This document shows positions 7,672 to 15,764 of a DNA stretch of 59,601 nt, in pieces (position 1 is the first letter of the stretch; each line of letters opens with the position of its first letter). The notes below the pieces were generated by a model. The model saw nothing but the letters and a program-made list of their open reading frames with translations, did no database searches and was not told where the DNA came from. This DNA comes from an uncultured Coriobacteriaceae bacterium (lineage in GTDB: Bacteria; Actinomycetota; Coriobacteriia; Coriobacteriales; Coriobacteriaceae), in the NCBI GenBank assembly GCA_949287085.1, contig CASEER010000007.1, positions 1-59,601 of the forward strand. Reading direction: 5' to 3'. Position numbers and translations under genes: made by a program.

Positions 7672-8394
7672 TCATGCGTTATCGATGCAGGTGAGCGCGT
7701 TCAGGCTGCGCGGATAGCCGATGTAGGGCAGTATTTGCATGACCGCGCGGTACAGGAAGTCCTTCGTACGGCCGAGGTTCAAGTTCGCGCCCGCATGCGC
7801 CGTGGCCTGCGGCTCGCACCCACCCTGCGCCACGATGTAGCAGAACGTGATGAGCTCGCGGTCAAGATCGGAGAGACCACCGCGCGTGTAGTAGTCGCCA
7901 AAGCAGTTCTCCGCGAGCCAGCGATTGACGGTCGCCCGCTCTACAGGGCCGGTCTTCCAGCTCTCGCGCATATGCTCGCCAAAATACTCGACCTGCTTCT
8001 GGTTCCCGGCGGCGCGGCGCGTCTCGAGCGTCGTCGTTTGCTGGCCCTCAAGCGGCAGCTTAACGCCTCGCGCCGCGAGTATCTCGTTCGTCGCGTCGAA
8101 AAACGGCCGCACCCGCCCGATGCCGAGGTACGCCACCGCCTGGTAGACGACCTCCTTCACCTCGACGGGCGAAAGCGCCTCATCGAGCGCCTCCGGCAGC
8201 ATAGCGCGGAACTCGTCCACGCCCTGGCAACCCAAGAGCGCCGCCAGAATCGCCAGGTAGCGCTCGCGTACGGGGAGCTCGGCCGCCGACTCCCCCGGCA
8301 CCTCCTCACCCGCGAAGTACGCGAACCGCTCCGCGAACTCCGGGTCGGTCGCCCCGAGCGAGGCCATCCCGCAGGCCAACGCCTTATCATCCAT
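7672..8394 (-). CDS. Carboxymuconolactone decarboxylase (CMD) family protein, two-domain
   Basis: Of the adjacent ATGs at 8397 and 8394, the second has the better spacing to AAGGGAG. The 240-residue protein shows two CMD repeats: ERYLAILAALLGCQGVDEF through EVKEVVYQAVAYLGIGRVRP, and DLDRELITFCYIVAQGGCEP through HAGANLNLGRTKDFLYRAVM. The His of TAHAGAN and the Cys residues match proton-relay positions of the AhpD/CMD fold. Such proteins can act as lactone decarboxylases or as thiol peroxidases; which applies here is not clear. It pairs with the cupin gene downstream. Confidence 0.8.
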   Translation of the reverse strand: MDDKALACGMASLGATDPEFAERFAYFAGEEVPGESAAELPVRERYLAILAALLGCQGVDEFRAMLPEALDEALSPVEVKEVVYQAVAYLGIGRVRPFFDATNEILAARGVKLPLEGQQTTTLETRRAAGNQKQVEYFGEHMRESWKTGPVERATVNRWLAENCFGDYYTRGGLSDLDRELITFCYIVAQGGCEPQATAHAGANLNLGRTKDFLYRAVMQILPYIGYPRSLNALTCIDNA

Positions 8395-8510
8395 CATGAC
8401 TCCCTTCGTTGGTTATGCTGCACCGCGGGTTCCATGCGCTCGATGCGCACGTCGTGGCCGCCGGGCCGCGCCCGGAGCCGGCCGAACGGGCACGATGGCA
8501 GCCCGAACAT

Positions 8511-8541
8511 GGGTTGAAAGGAACACGTCCCCAACCAACCC
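8511..8541. repeat. REP-like palindromic repeat, single copy
   Basis: The sequence GGGTTGAAAGGAACACGTCC followed by CCAACCAACCC is the same unit as at 7631-7663. It lies between the CMD gene and the DUF362 remnant. No inverted partner was seen within 200 bp. Confidence 0.75.
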
Positions 8542-8548
8542 ATCTGGC

Positions 8549-8724
8549 CTATGCCACCTCGACGAGCTTGTAGTCACGCGTTCCGAAGCCCAGCTCGGCG
8601 GCATGCGAGAGGATGCGCGTGCCGTTGCGGCCACCTTGCCGGGCAGCTCGACGCCCAGCCTCTGATAGAGCTCGACCACCTTCTCCGGCGTGACCTCGCG
8701 CGTGAAATATACCGTTGCTGCCAT
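8549..8724 (-). pseudogene. DUF362 (putative Fe-S) protein remnant with large internal deletion
   Basis: A good ribosome site (GGAAGGAGAGGAAG) precedes ATG at 8724. The N-terminus reads MAATVYFTREVTPEKVVELY and GVELPGKVA, as in DUF362 proteins. At about 8635 the frame changes and the reading becomes NGTRILSHAAELGFGTRDYK and LVEVA, which is the C-terminus of the same family, ending in TAG at 8549. The several hundred residues between, including the ferredoxin-type cysteines, are gone. So this is a deletion derivative of a single gene. Confidence 0.65.
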
Positions 8725-8774
8725 GACTTCCTCTCCTTCCAAAATGATTATTTCAGTATCAGATACGGAAATAA

Positions 8775-9242
8775 TCAGTCCAAGACGCCCTTCGCCCAGG
8801 TAGCAGCGTCGACGCCGTTGAGCAGCTTGCCCGGCTTCCATGCGGCCGCAGGGCAGATCGTGCGCATGCGCTGCTCCGCACCGCCGATGCCGCTGCTGCC
8901 CGACGTCGCGAACGGGACCACCGTCTTGCCGGCGAAGTCATACGCCTCGAGAAACGTGTCCACGATGCGCGGCTCCACGTACCACCAGATGGGGAAGCCG
9001 AGGAACACGGTGTCGTAGGCATCCATGTCCGCGACGCTGCCCTTGATGGCGGGGCGGCACGCGTCGTCCCCCATCTCGCGCGAACTGCGGCTCTGTTTGT
9101 TCGTCCAATCGAGATCCGCCGCCGTGTAGGGCTCAGCGGGCTCGATCTCGAACAGATCACCGCCCGTCGCCGCAGCGATCGCGTGCGCAGCCCGCGCCGT
9201 CACCCCGCTCGCCGAGAAATACGCCACCAGCGTCTTGCCCAT
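8775..9242 (-). CDS. Flavodoxin-like protein
   Basis: The ATG at 9242 lies 9 nt after AAGGAGG and gives 155 residues. The N-terminus MGKTLVAYFSASGVTARAAH is the FMN phosphate-binding loop (usually T/S-x-T-G-x-T; here SASGVT). Later motifs are YDTVFLGFPIWWYVEPRIVD and TVVPFATSGSSGIGGAEQRM, which frame the isoalloxazine ring. It matches the Flavodoxin_4 group. It acts as a cytosolic single-electron carrier or NAD(P)H-dependent reductase. It is flanked by two deleted redox genes (DUF362 and flavin reductase remnants), so it may have lost its operon partners. Confidence 0.85.
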   Translation of the reverse strand: MGKTLVAYFSASGVTARAAHAIAAATGGDLFEIEPAEPYTAADLDWTNKQSRSSREMGDDACRPAIKGSVADMDAYDTVFLGFPIWWYVEPRIVDTFLEAYDFAGKTVVPFATSGSSGIGGAEQRMRTICPAAAWKPGKLLNGVDAATWAKGVLD

Positions 9243-9314
9243 ATCCCTCATCCTCCTTGTAAAAACACCCTAGAGATTATTTACAAAATGATGATGTTCA
9301 TGCTTCTCCCTCCC

Positions 9315-9503
9315 CTACAGCTCTAAGCTCTCAGCCCAGGCGGCCGCCTCTTCGCCGGCACCAGCCGAGAAGCGCTCGCCCTTGCGCGCCTTGACGAAGC
9401 TCAGGCAGTCGGCGATCTTCTCACCCGTGGCGAGGTAGGTGTAGGTAGGCATCTCGAAGAGCACGGGGTAGAGCGCGGGTTTGGGTCCGATGTTCTTCTT
9501 CAT
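9315..9503 (-). pseudogene. Flavin reductase-like gene with internal deletion
   Basis: The first 13 residues, MKKNIGPKPALYP, are the typical start of FMN-binding flavin reductase-like proteins, with GGGAGGAG upstream. The next part, VLFEMPTYTYLATGEKIADC, looks like the C-terminal end of the same type of protein and reaches a stop at 9315. Only 62 residues remain where about 190 are expected. The deletion kept the frame, so a short product could be made but would lack the flavin site. The family call for the second half is uncertain. Confidence 0.45.
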
Positions 9504-9559
9504 GCAACTCCTCCCCTCAAATCCGCCACAAGGAGCTGCCCCCTTTAGCAGATTCGCAC

Positions 9560-9608
9560 GTAACGCAGCGTCACATCACAAGACTTACTATAAGCTACGC
9601 TACGTTAC
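9560..9608. promoter_or_regulatory. Inverted repeat upstream of the TetR gene, probable operator
   Basis: GTAACGCAGCGT (9560-9571) and ACGCTACGTTAC (9597-9608) form an inverted repeat with one mismatch and a 25-nt spacer holding an AT-rich ACTTACTATAAG. A further TCGTTACGTTTT follows. The repeat lies between the divergent flavin reductase remnant and the TetR gene, where a TetR autoregulatory operator would be expected. Confidence 0.5.
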
Positions 9609-9706
9609 TTGTAAATTGAATTGTTCTCGTTACGTTTTCTACATACACGCCATGCATCTGTGCGTCACATATGCTATGCTGCACAGCAGCAAGAAAGGAC
9701 GAGGTC

Positions 9707-10348
9707 ATGACAGAATTCATCCGCGCGCGCAGCGATGAGCAGAAGGCGCTCCGCATGGCGGAGATCAAAGGGGTGGCGAGCCGGCAGTTCGCCACCCGCC
9801 CCTACCACGAGATCACGCTCACCACCATCGCCGAGGAACTCGGCTGGTCACGCGCCAACCTCTATAAATATGTGACCACCAAGGAGGAGATCTTCCTTTT
9901 GCTCGCGGGTGACGGCTATACCGCCTACTTCCAGGACCTCCTCGCCGCGCTCCCCGAGGACTGCGGCTACAGCGTGGACGTGCTCGCGAAGGTGTGGGCC
10001 GGCATCGCCAACGCGCACCAGGAGTACTTCCGCCTGGGCGACATCCTCTCCACCATCATCGAGACGAACGTGACGGTCGAGCGGCTCGCCGCATTCAAAC
10101 AGGGTTACTACGCCTATGTGGACCGCATGACGGAGCGGCTCCCCCGCATCATCGCCATCGAGCCAGCAAACGTCGACCTGCTCGTCCTCACCATCTACTA
10201 CCACGCGGTGGGATACGCAAGCGGCTGCTGGCACAACCCGCTCATCGCCGAGGCGCTCGAGCGTATCGGCCGCCCGCGGCACGTGCCGCCCTTCCGCGAC
10301 GAGATGCGCGACTTCATCCACATGTGCCTCACGCACTATACGAGCTGA
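9707..10348 (+). CDS. TetR family transcriptional regulator
   Basis: The ATG at 9707 follows GGACGAGG and gives 213 residues. The HTH is clear: HEITLTTIAEELGWSRANLY then KYVTTKEEIFLLL, as in TetR proteins. The C-terminal ligand domain is all-helical and of typical length. It is transcribed away from the flavodoxin and CMD genes, so it is a good candidate for their repressor. The inverted repeat at 9560-9608 in the shared upstream region is a likely operator. The ligand is unknown. Confidence 0.9.
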   Translation: MTEFIRARSDEQKALRMAEIKGVASRQFATRPYHEITLTTIAEELGWSRANLYKYVTTKEEIFLLLAGDGYTAYFQDLLAALPEDCGYSVDVLAKVWAGIANAHQEYFRLGDILSTIIETNVTVERLAAFKQGYYAYVDRMTERLPRIIAIEPANVDLLVLTIYYHAVGYASGCWHNPLIAEALERIGRPRHVPPFRDEMRDFIHMCLTHYTS

Positions 10349-10387
10349 TGTCCCAAAAGCGCCTGCCCCTTTTGGCAGAAACAACAG

Positions 10388-10426
10388 GAGGCCCCGCGCG
10401 CAGCACATGCTTGCACGCGGGGCCTC
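10388..10426 (+). terminator. GC-rich stem-loop after the TetR gene
   Basis: GAGGCCCCGCG (10388-10398) pairs perfectly with CGCGGGGCCTC (10416-10426) around a 17-nt loop. It lies 40 nt after the TetR stop. There is no U-run, so it is a weak intrinsic terminator or an mRNA 3' end stabiliser. Confidence 0.55.
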
Positions 10427-10451
10427 TCGCATGGAGAAAGGGACAGCCTCA

Positions 10452-10554
10452 GGGGTTGGTTGGGGACGTGTTCCATCCAACCCATGCACCAAGAAGGAAA
10501 CGCCTGGGGCAGGTATATTAAATGGGTTGGAAGGAACACGTCGCCAACCAATCC
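10452..10554. repeat. REP-like palindromic repeat, inverted pair
   Basis: Copy 1 (10452-10483) reads GGGGTTGGTTGGGGACGTGT and on to CCAACCC. Copy 2 (10524-10554) is its inverted, slightly diverged partner. It fills the gap between the convergent TetR and ABC ATPase genes and could also end transcription from both sides. Same unit as at 7572-7663 and 8511-8541. Confidence 0.8.
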
Positions 10555-10565
10555 ATCGCTACCGG

Positions 10566-11732
10566 CTACTCAAGGTTGCAGCCGGTCTCCTTGCTGAAGA
10601 AGTGCATCGCGTTTCCGTTGAACGAGAAGGACGCCGTATCGCCCGTCTTCAAGCTGACCGAAGCCTCGACGAGCTCGGCTGCCTGAGCCACGACCACGCT
10701 ATCGTGGCCATACACGTTAACATGCAGGTTCACCGTGCTGCCCATGAGCTCGACCACATCGACCGTACCGGTGAGCACGTTCTCCCCGCGCGCCGGAATC
10801 TCGATATGCTCGGGACGCACGCCAAGCGTGACGGACTGCGAGCCCACGCCGTTGGCCGCGAGCGCTGCCTGCTTTTCTGCTGAGGGCACCAGCTGCGCAT
10901 CGCCCACGCGCACGGTATAGGAGCCGCCGGCTTCGCGCACCAGCTCGGCATCGTAGAAGTTCATCTGCGGCATGCCGATGAATCCCGCGACGAAGGTGTT
11001 CGCGGGGTGGTCGAACACCTCCTGCGGCGTGCCGATCTGCTGCACGGTGCCATCCTTCATGACCACGATGCGGTCACCGAGCGTCATCGCCTCGGTCTGA
11101 TCGTGCGTCACGTACATGAACGTCGTGTCGATGCGCTCACGCAGCTTGATGATCTCGGCACGCATCTGGTTACGGAGCTTCGCATCCAGGTTGGAAAGCG
11201 GCTCGTCCATGAGCAGCACCTTGGGCTCACGCACGATGGCGCGACCAATGGCCACACGCTGGCGCTGGCCACCGGAAAGCGCCTTGGGCTTGCGGTCGAG
11301 ATACTGCGTGATACCCAGAATCTGCGCCACCTCTTCGACCTTGCGATCCATCTGGTCCTTTGGGACCTTGCGCAGCTTCAGCGGGAACTCCAGGTTCTGG
11401 CGAACCGTCTTGTGCGGATACAGCGCGTAGTTCTGGAAGACCATGGCGATGTCGCGGTCCTTAGGCGCTACATCGTTGACGCATTTGCCATCGATGCACA
11501 CCTCGCCGTGGCTGATGGTCTCAAGACCCGCGACCATGCGCAGCGTCGTCGACTTGCCGCAGCCCGAAGGCCCGACCAGCACGATGAACTCACCGTCGGC
11601 GATATCGAGATTAAAGTCCTCGACGGCCACAACGCCCTCGTCGCGCACCTTGAGCGCGCTGTTCTTCTTATGCTTCTTGGATCCGGTGTTGGGGTAGATC
11701 TTTTCCACATGCTTCAAGCTGACTTCTGCCAT
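10566..11732 (-). CDS. msmX: Sugar ABC transporter ATP-binding protein (MsmX/MalK/UgpC type)
   Basis: The 388-residue protein has all ABC motifs: Walker A GPSGCGKST, signature ALSGGQRQRVAIGRA, Walker B VLLMDEPLSNLDAK and switch His in YVTHDQTEAM. The C-terminal third (VTLGVRPEHIEIPA) is the TOBE/MalK regulatory domain that energises carbohydrate importers. A short extra segment (about residues 15-35, rich in Lys) interrupts the first strand. It is the last gene of the maltodextrin operon that begins at 19883, 52 nt after glgP. It should power the two permeases encoded upstream, and possibly others, as MsmX does. Confidence 0.93.
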   Translation of the reverse strand: MAEVSLKHVEKIYPNTGSKKHKKNSALKVRDEGVVAVEDFNLDIADGEFIVLVGPSGCGKSTTLRMVAGLETISHGEVCIDGKCVNDVAPKDRDIAMVFQNYALYPHKTVRQNLEFPLKLRKVPKDQMDRKVEEVAQILGITQYLDRKPKALSGGQRQRVAIGRAIVREPKVLLMDEPLSNLDAKLRNQMRAEIIKLRERIDTTFMYVTHDQTEAMTLGDRIVVMKDGTVQQIGTPQEVFDHPANTFVAGFIGMPQMNFYDAELVREAGGSYTVRVGDAQLVPSAEKQAALAANGVGSQSVTLGVRPEHIEIPARGENVLTGTVDVVELMGSTVNLHVNVYGHDSVVVAQAAELVEASVSLKTGDTASFSFNGNAMHFFSKETGCNLE

Positions 11733-11784
11733 GGTCTGTTCCTTCCTGCGTGCTTTCTCTTACAGCCCATGCGGGCGACGTGCC

Positions 11785-14109
11785 TTACGCCATTGCCCCT
11801 GCGACGGCAGGAGCATCGGGAATATCGGGATTAGCCGCGGCCGCGGTGACACCAAGATGCCACACGTCGCGGTCGTATTCGCGGATCGTGCGATCGGAGG
11901 AGAAGAACCCGGACTTCGCGATATTCGTGACCATCTTCTTCCCCCACAATGCACGGTCCTCGTAATCGGCGAGGCAGCGCTCCTTCGCCGCAATGTACGA
12001 CTTCACATCCAAGAGCGCCATGAAATAATCCTTGGCAATGAAATCTCGATAGACGCGCGTGAGCGACGCGGCATCGCCGCACGCCAAGAGCTCCGGAGAG
12101 ACGATGAAGTCCAGGAGCTCGGAGACCTCGCCATCCTGCCAGTAATCCCACGGGTGATAGCCGTTCGTTTCGTAGAGGTTGATGACCTCGTCCGACGAGC
12201 GGCCAAAAATGTAGATGTTCTCCTCGCCCACAAGATCCGCGATCTCGACGTTCGCACCGTCCATGGTACCGAGCGTTACCGCGCCGTTGGCCATGAACTT
12301 CATGTTGCTCGTGCCGCTCGCCTCTTTGGACGCCAGCGAAATCTGCTCCGACACGTCGGCTGCCGGAATCAGGTGCTCAGCGGCGGTCACATTGTAGTTC
12401 TCGACCATGACGAGGTTCAGCCACGGAGAAACATCCGGGTCTTCGCGAATGAGCCGGGAGAGCGCGAGCAGAAGCGCGATCGTATCCTTGGCAAGCGTGT
12501 AGGCAGGAGCCGCCTTAGCTCCAAAGATCATGGTGACGGGACGCGCCGGGATGTTGCCGCGCTTGATCTGCAGATACTTCCAAATCGCATAGAGCGCGTT
12601 CATCTGCTGACGCTTGTACTGATGCATGCGCTTGATCTGAATGTCAAAGATCGACTCGGGATCGATGTCCAAGCCCTGGGTCTCTTTGAGCCATGCGGCA
12701 AGCGCGCGCTTATTCTGGGCCTTGGCGCGCTGCACGCCCTCGACCACCTGGGCGTCCTCCACATAGGGAAGCAGCTTCTCGAGCTCCGCCGCATCGTGCT
12801 TCCAGCCATCGCCAATCGCCTCGGTAATGCAGGCGGCAAGCGGTTCGTCGCACCCCATGAGCCACCGGCGGAACGTGATGCCGTTCGTCTTGTTGGTGAA
12901 TTTCTGGGGATACAAGCCTGCAAACGGCTTCATCTCGGAGGTGACAAGGATCTGCGTATGCAACTCGGCAACGCCATTCACCGCATGGCTGAAGTGAATG
13001 TCCATATGAGCCATGTGCACGCGATCGTTACGATCGATGATCGCAACGCGCTCGTCCTCGCTCCGCGTGCGAGCCCGCGCATCCAGCTGGCGGATGATCG
13101 GCGCAATACCGGGCGCAACGCGTTCGATATACGCCATCGGCCAGGTTTCGAGCGCCTCGGCAAGAATCGTGTGGTTCGTGTAGGAGCAGGTCCGCTCAAC
13201 GATATCCGCCGCCTCATCGAACCCAATGCCCTCAGCCATGAGCAGACGAATCAGCTCAGGAATGACCATCGAGGGGTGCGTATCGTTGATATGAACGGCG
13301 CAGAAATCGGCGAGCTCAGCGGGCTGGTGTCCACGCTCACGCAGTTCATGCATAATAAGCTGCGCACCGGCGGAGACCATGAAGTACTGCTGGTAGACGC
13401 GAAGCAAGCGGCCGTCTTCGTCCGAGTCGTCCGGATAGAGAAACGAAGTCAACACGTGCGGCACGTCGCGCTTATCAAACGCGATGCCGTCTGCAGGTGC
13501 AGCTGCGGGTTCCGGCACATCGAAGAGGTGCAAGCGATTTACCACACCGTTCTTATAGCCCGGGACCTCGATATCGAACAAGCGCGCCTCGAGCTCGCCA
13601 AAGCCAAAGGGCACGGCAAAGGTCTCGCCCGTATCGATGAGCCATGACTCGGGCTCGATCCAAGGATTTGGCTCCTCAACCTGCTTGCCCTGCGCCAGGT
13701 CCTGCTTAAACAAGCCAAAGTGGTAGTTAAGACCCACGCCGTCTCCCAAAAGGCCGAGCGAGGCGATGGAGTCAAGGAAGCACGCCGCCAAGCGACCGAG
13801 GCCACCGTTTCCGAGCGACGGCTCGGGTTCCGCATCCTCCACACGCGCGAGCGTCGTGCCCACGCGCTCGAGCAGCTCCTCGACCTCGTCCGCCAGCCCC
13901 AGGTTGATGAGATTGGCACGGAGCAGGCGGCCAATCAAAAACTCAGCGGAGAAGTAGTACAGCTTGCGTTCGCCGAGGGCGGGGGCCAGCGAGGTCTCGT
14001 AGTCGCGCGTGGCTTTGAGCAGCGCCTGGAAGCGCTGGGCATCGGTCGCGGACTCGAGCGTCAGACCCTCCTCCCCAAGCACCGATCGTATTCGTTCCTC
14101 AAATGTCAT
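11785..14109 (-). CDS. glgP: Glycogen/maltodextrin phosphorylase
   Basis: The start at 14109 follows GGGAGCC; the product of 774 residues is normal for the family. The PLP site is SKEASGTSNMKFMANGAVTL, whose Lys forms the Schiff base, followed by GTMDGANVEI. N-terminal PSLGNGGLGRLAACFLDSIA is the other hallmark. It releases glucose-1-phosphate from alpha-1,4-glucans using phosphate. Its gene starts 2 nt from the malQ stop, so the two are translationally coupled: MalQ lengthens imported malto-oligosaccharides and this enzyme degrades them. In this operon setting maltodextrin is a likelier substrate than stored glycogen. Confidence 0.95.
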   Translation of the reverse strand: MTFEERIRSVLGEEGLTLESATDAQRFQALLKATRDYETSLAPALGERKLYYFSAEFLIGRLLRANLINLGLADEVEELLERVGTTLARVEDAEPEPSLGNGGLGRLAACFLDSIASLGLLGDGVGLNYHFGLFKQDLAQGKQVEEPNPWIEPESWLIDTGETFAVPFGFGELEARLFDIEVPGYKNGVVNRLHLFDVPEPAAAPADGIAFDKRDVPHVLTSFLYPDDSDEDGRLLRVYQQYFMVSAGAQLIMHELRERGHQPAELADFCAVHINDTHPSMVIPELIRLLMAEGIGFDEAADIVERTCSYTNHTILAEALETWPMAYIERVAPGIAPIIRQLDARARTRSEDERVAIIDRNDRVHMAHMDIHFSHAVNGVAELHTQILVTSEMKPFAGLYPQKFTNKTNGITFRRWLMGCDEPLAACITEAIGDGWKHDAAELEKLLPYVEDAQVVEGVQRAKAQNKRALAAWLKETQGLDIDPESIFDIQIKRMHQYKRQQMNALYAIWKYLQIKRGNIPARPVTMIFGAKAAPAYTLAKDTIALLLALSRLIREDPDVSPWLNLVMVENYNVTAAEHLIPAADVSEQISLASKEASGTSNMKFMANGAVTLGTMDGANVEIADLVGEENIYIFGRSSDEVINLYETNGYHPWDYWQDGEVSELLDFIVSPELLACGDAASLTRVYRDFIAKDYFMALLDVKSYIAAKERCLADYEDRALWGKKMVTNIAKSGFFSSDRTIREYDRDVWHLGVTAAAANPDIPDAPAVAGAMA

Positions 14110-14111
14110 GG

Positions 14112-15668
14112 CTAGGCTCCCTTGTTCTCTTGGGTAGTTTCCATGTCGGACCGCTCCTCCGGCTCGTCTTCGTCCGATGGACGCAAAGGCAAACGGTGGT
14201 ACAGCTCCATCTGTCGATGGACGCGGGCCGCGAGCTCGGGCGTAGCAAAGCCGGGCAGGGCACGCCAGCACCAGTTGCTGCCCACCGTAGAGGGCGTATT
14301 GATGCGCGCTTCACTCCCCAGGCCGAGCAGATCCTGCATCTGAACGATGGCCAGGTCCGCCGGGCTTGCCCAGATACCACGCATCAGGCCCCAGTTCTCG
14401 CCCTCCTCCGCATCGAGGTGCAGGTACTCGCGTGCAAGTGCCGCATCGCCTGCCGGGGCGGTCTTGAGCCATCCCAGCGCGGTATCGTTGTCATGCGTCC
14501 CCACGTAGGCAACGCAGTGGTGCGGATACGCGTAGGGCAGGTACAGCGCTCCGCCGCCATCGCGGCTGTCGAAGGCGAATTCCAGCACGCGCATGCCGGG
14601 ATAGCCGGAATCGGCAAGGAGTTGGTGAACGGACGGTGTCAGGAACCCAAGGTCTTCCGCAACGATGTTGCAGCGGCCGAGCTCGCGCTCCATAACCTGG
14701 AAGAACTCGATTCCCGGGCCCTTGCGCCACCTGCCCCCGGCAGCCGTATTGGCGCCGGCGGGAATGGCGAAGTACGAATCGAACCCGCGAAAATGGTCGA
14801 TGCGCAAGATGTCATACAGGTCGAGCTGGAAGGCAAGGCGCTTGAGCCACCACGAATAGCCGTCGCATCTCATATACTCCCAGTCGAACAGCGGGTTACC
14901 CCACAGCTGGCCCGTTGCCGAGAAGCCGTCGGGTGGGCATCCCGCGGTCTCGATGGGGCGCAGGTCGTCATCGAGCTGGAACTGCTCCGGATGCGACCAT
15001 ACGTCGGCGCTGTCCTCGGCAACGTAAATCGGCACATCGCCCATGATGCGCACACCAGCCTCGTGCGCATAGGTATGCAAGCGCTCCCACTGCTCAAAGA
15101 AGAGAAACTGAACGCCACGCCAGAAATCGATCCGATCTGCCAGCATGGAGGCAGCATCCGCGAGCGCCGCAGGGTCGCGGTGACGCAGCGGCGTCTCCCA
15201 CGTGCTCCACGGCTTTCCGCCATGCTCGTCTTTGAGCGCCATGAAGAGCGCATAATCGTCAAGCCAAGCAGCCTCGCGCTCGCAAAACGCGCGATACTCG
15301 TCGCCCCGCTGGTCGATAAGCCGACGAACGGCGCATCCAAGCACCTCGAACCGCTCACGATACAGCGCGCCGTAATCCACGCGAGACGGGTCTTCGCCCC
15401 ATGCGCGCCCCTCGTACTCCGCGCGCTCCAGCAGCCCATCGGCCGCCAGGTCGTCGAGGTCAATCAGGTAGGGATTACCCGCGAACGTCGAGAACGACTG
15501 ATACGGAGAATCGCCGAAGCTCGTGGGCACGATAGGCAGCACCTGCCAGACTGAAACGCCGGCCTCGGCCATAAAATCAATGAAGCCGCGCGCCTCGGAC
15601 CCCAGGGTTCCCACGCCCCATGGGCTGGGAAGCGATGTGATGGGCATCAAGATACCCGACTCCCTCAT
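14112..15668 (-). CDS. malQ: 4-alpha-glucanotransferase (amylomaltase)
   Basis: The start at 15668 follows GGGAAGGAG and gives 518 residues, the common size of the compact GH77 enzymes. The N-terminus SGILMPITSLPSPWGVGTLG is the typical opening. Catalytic regions are visible: LRIDHFRGFDSYFAIPAGA carries the nucleophile Asp, IVAEDLGFLTPSVHQLL the acid/base Glu, and YVGTHDNDTALGW the third Asp. It disproportionates malto-oligosaccharides, producing glucose and longer chains for GlgP. It sits between lacI and glgP in the operon. Confidence 0.95.
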   Translation of the reverse strand: MRESGILMPITSLPSPWGVGTLGSEARGFIDFMAEAGVSVWQVLPIVPTSFGDSPYQSFSTFAGNPYLIDLDDLAADGLLERAEYEGRAWGEDPSRVDYGALYRERFEVLGCAVRRLIDQRGDEYRAFCEREAAWLDDYALFMALKDEHGGKPWSTWETPLRHRDPAALADAASMLADRIDFWRGVQFLFFEQWERLHTYAHEAGVRIMGDVPIYVAEDSADVWSHPEQFQLDDDLRPIETAGCPPDGFSATGQLWGNPLFDWEYMRCDGYSWWLKRLAFQLDLYDILRIDHFRGFDSYFAIPAGANTAAGGRWRKGPGIEFFQVMERELGRCNIVAEDLGFLTPSVHQLLADSGYPGMRVLEFAFDSRDGGGALYLPYAYPHHCVAYVGTHDNDTALGWLKTAPAGDAALAREYLHLDAEEGENWGLMRGIWASPADLAIVQMQDLLGLGSEARINTPSTVGSNWCWRALPGFATPELAARVHRQMELYHRLPLRPSDEDEPEERSDMETTQENKGA

Positions 15669-15764
15669 GGCAGGCTCCTTCCCGGTAGTACTTGATAGAA
15701 CAAGGATTTGCAGGCGCACACAACCCGCTGCACCAACAGCGCCCAAGCACGCACTGCGCCACGG

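Noticed and set aside
11731..13647. A 638-codon plus-strand open frame
   Set aside because: Antisense to glgP; no domain and no ribosome site.
14760..14790. GAATCGAACC resembling a tRNA T-arm
   Set aside because: It is inside malQ; no acceptor stem or anticodon arm could be matched around it. No tRNA found anywhere in the window.
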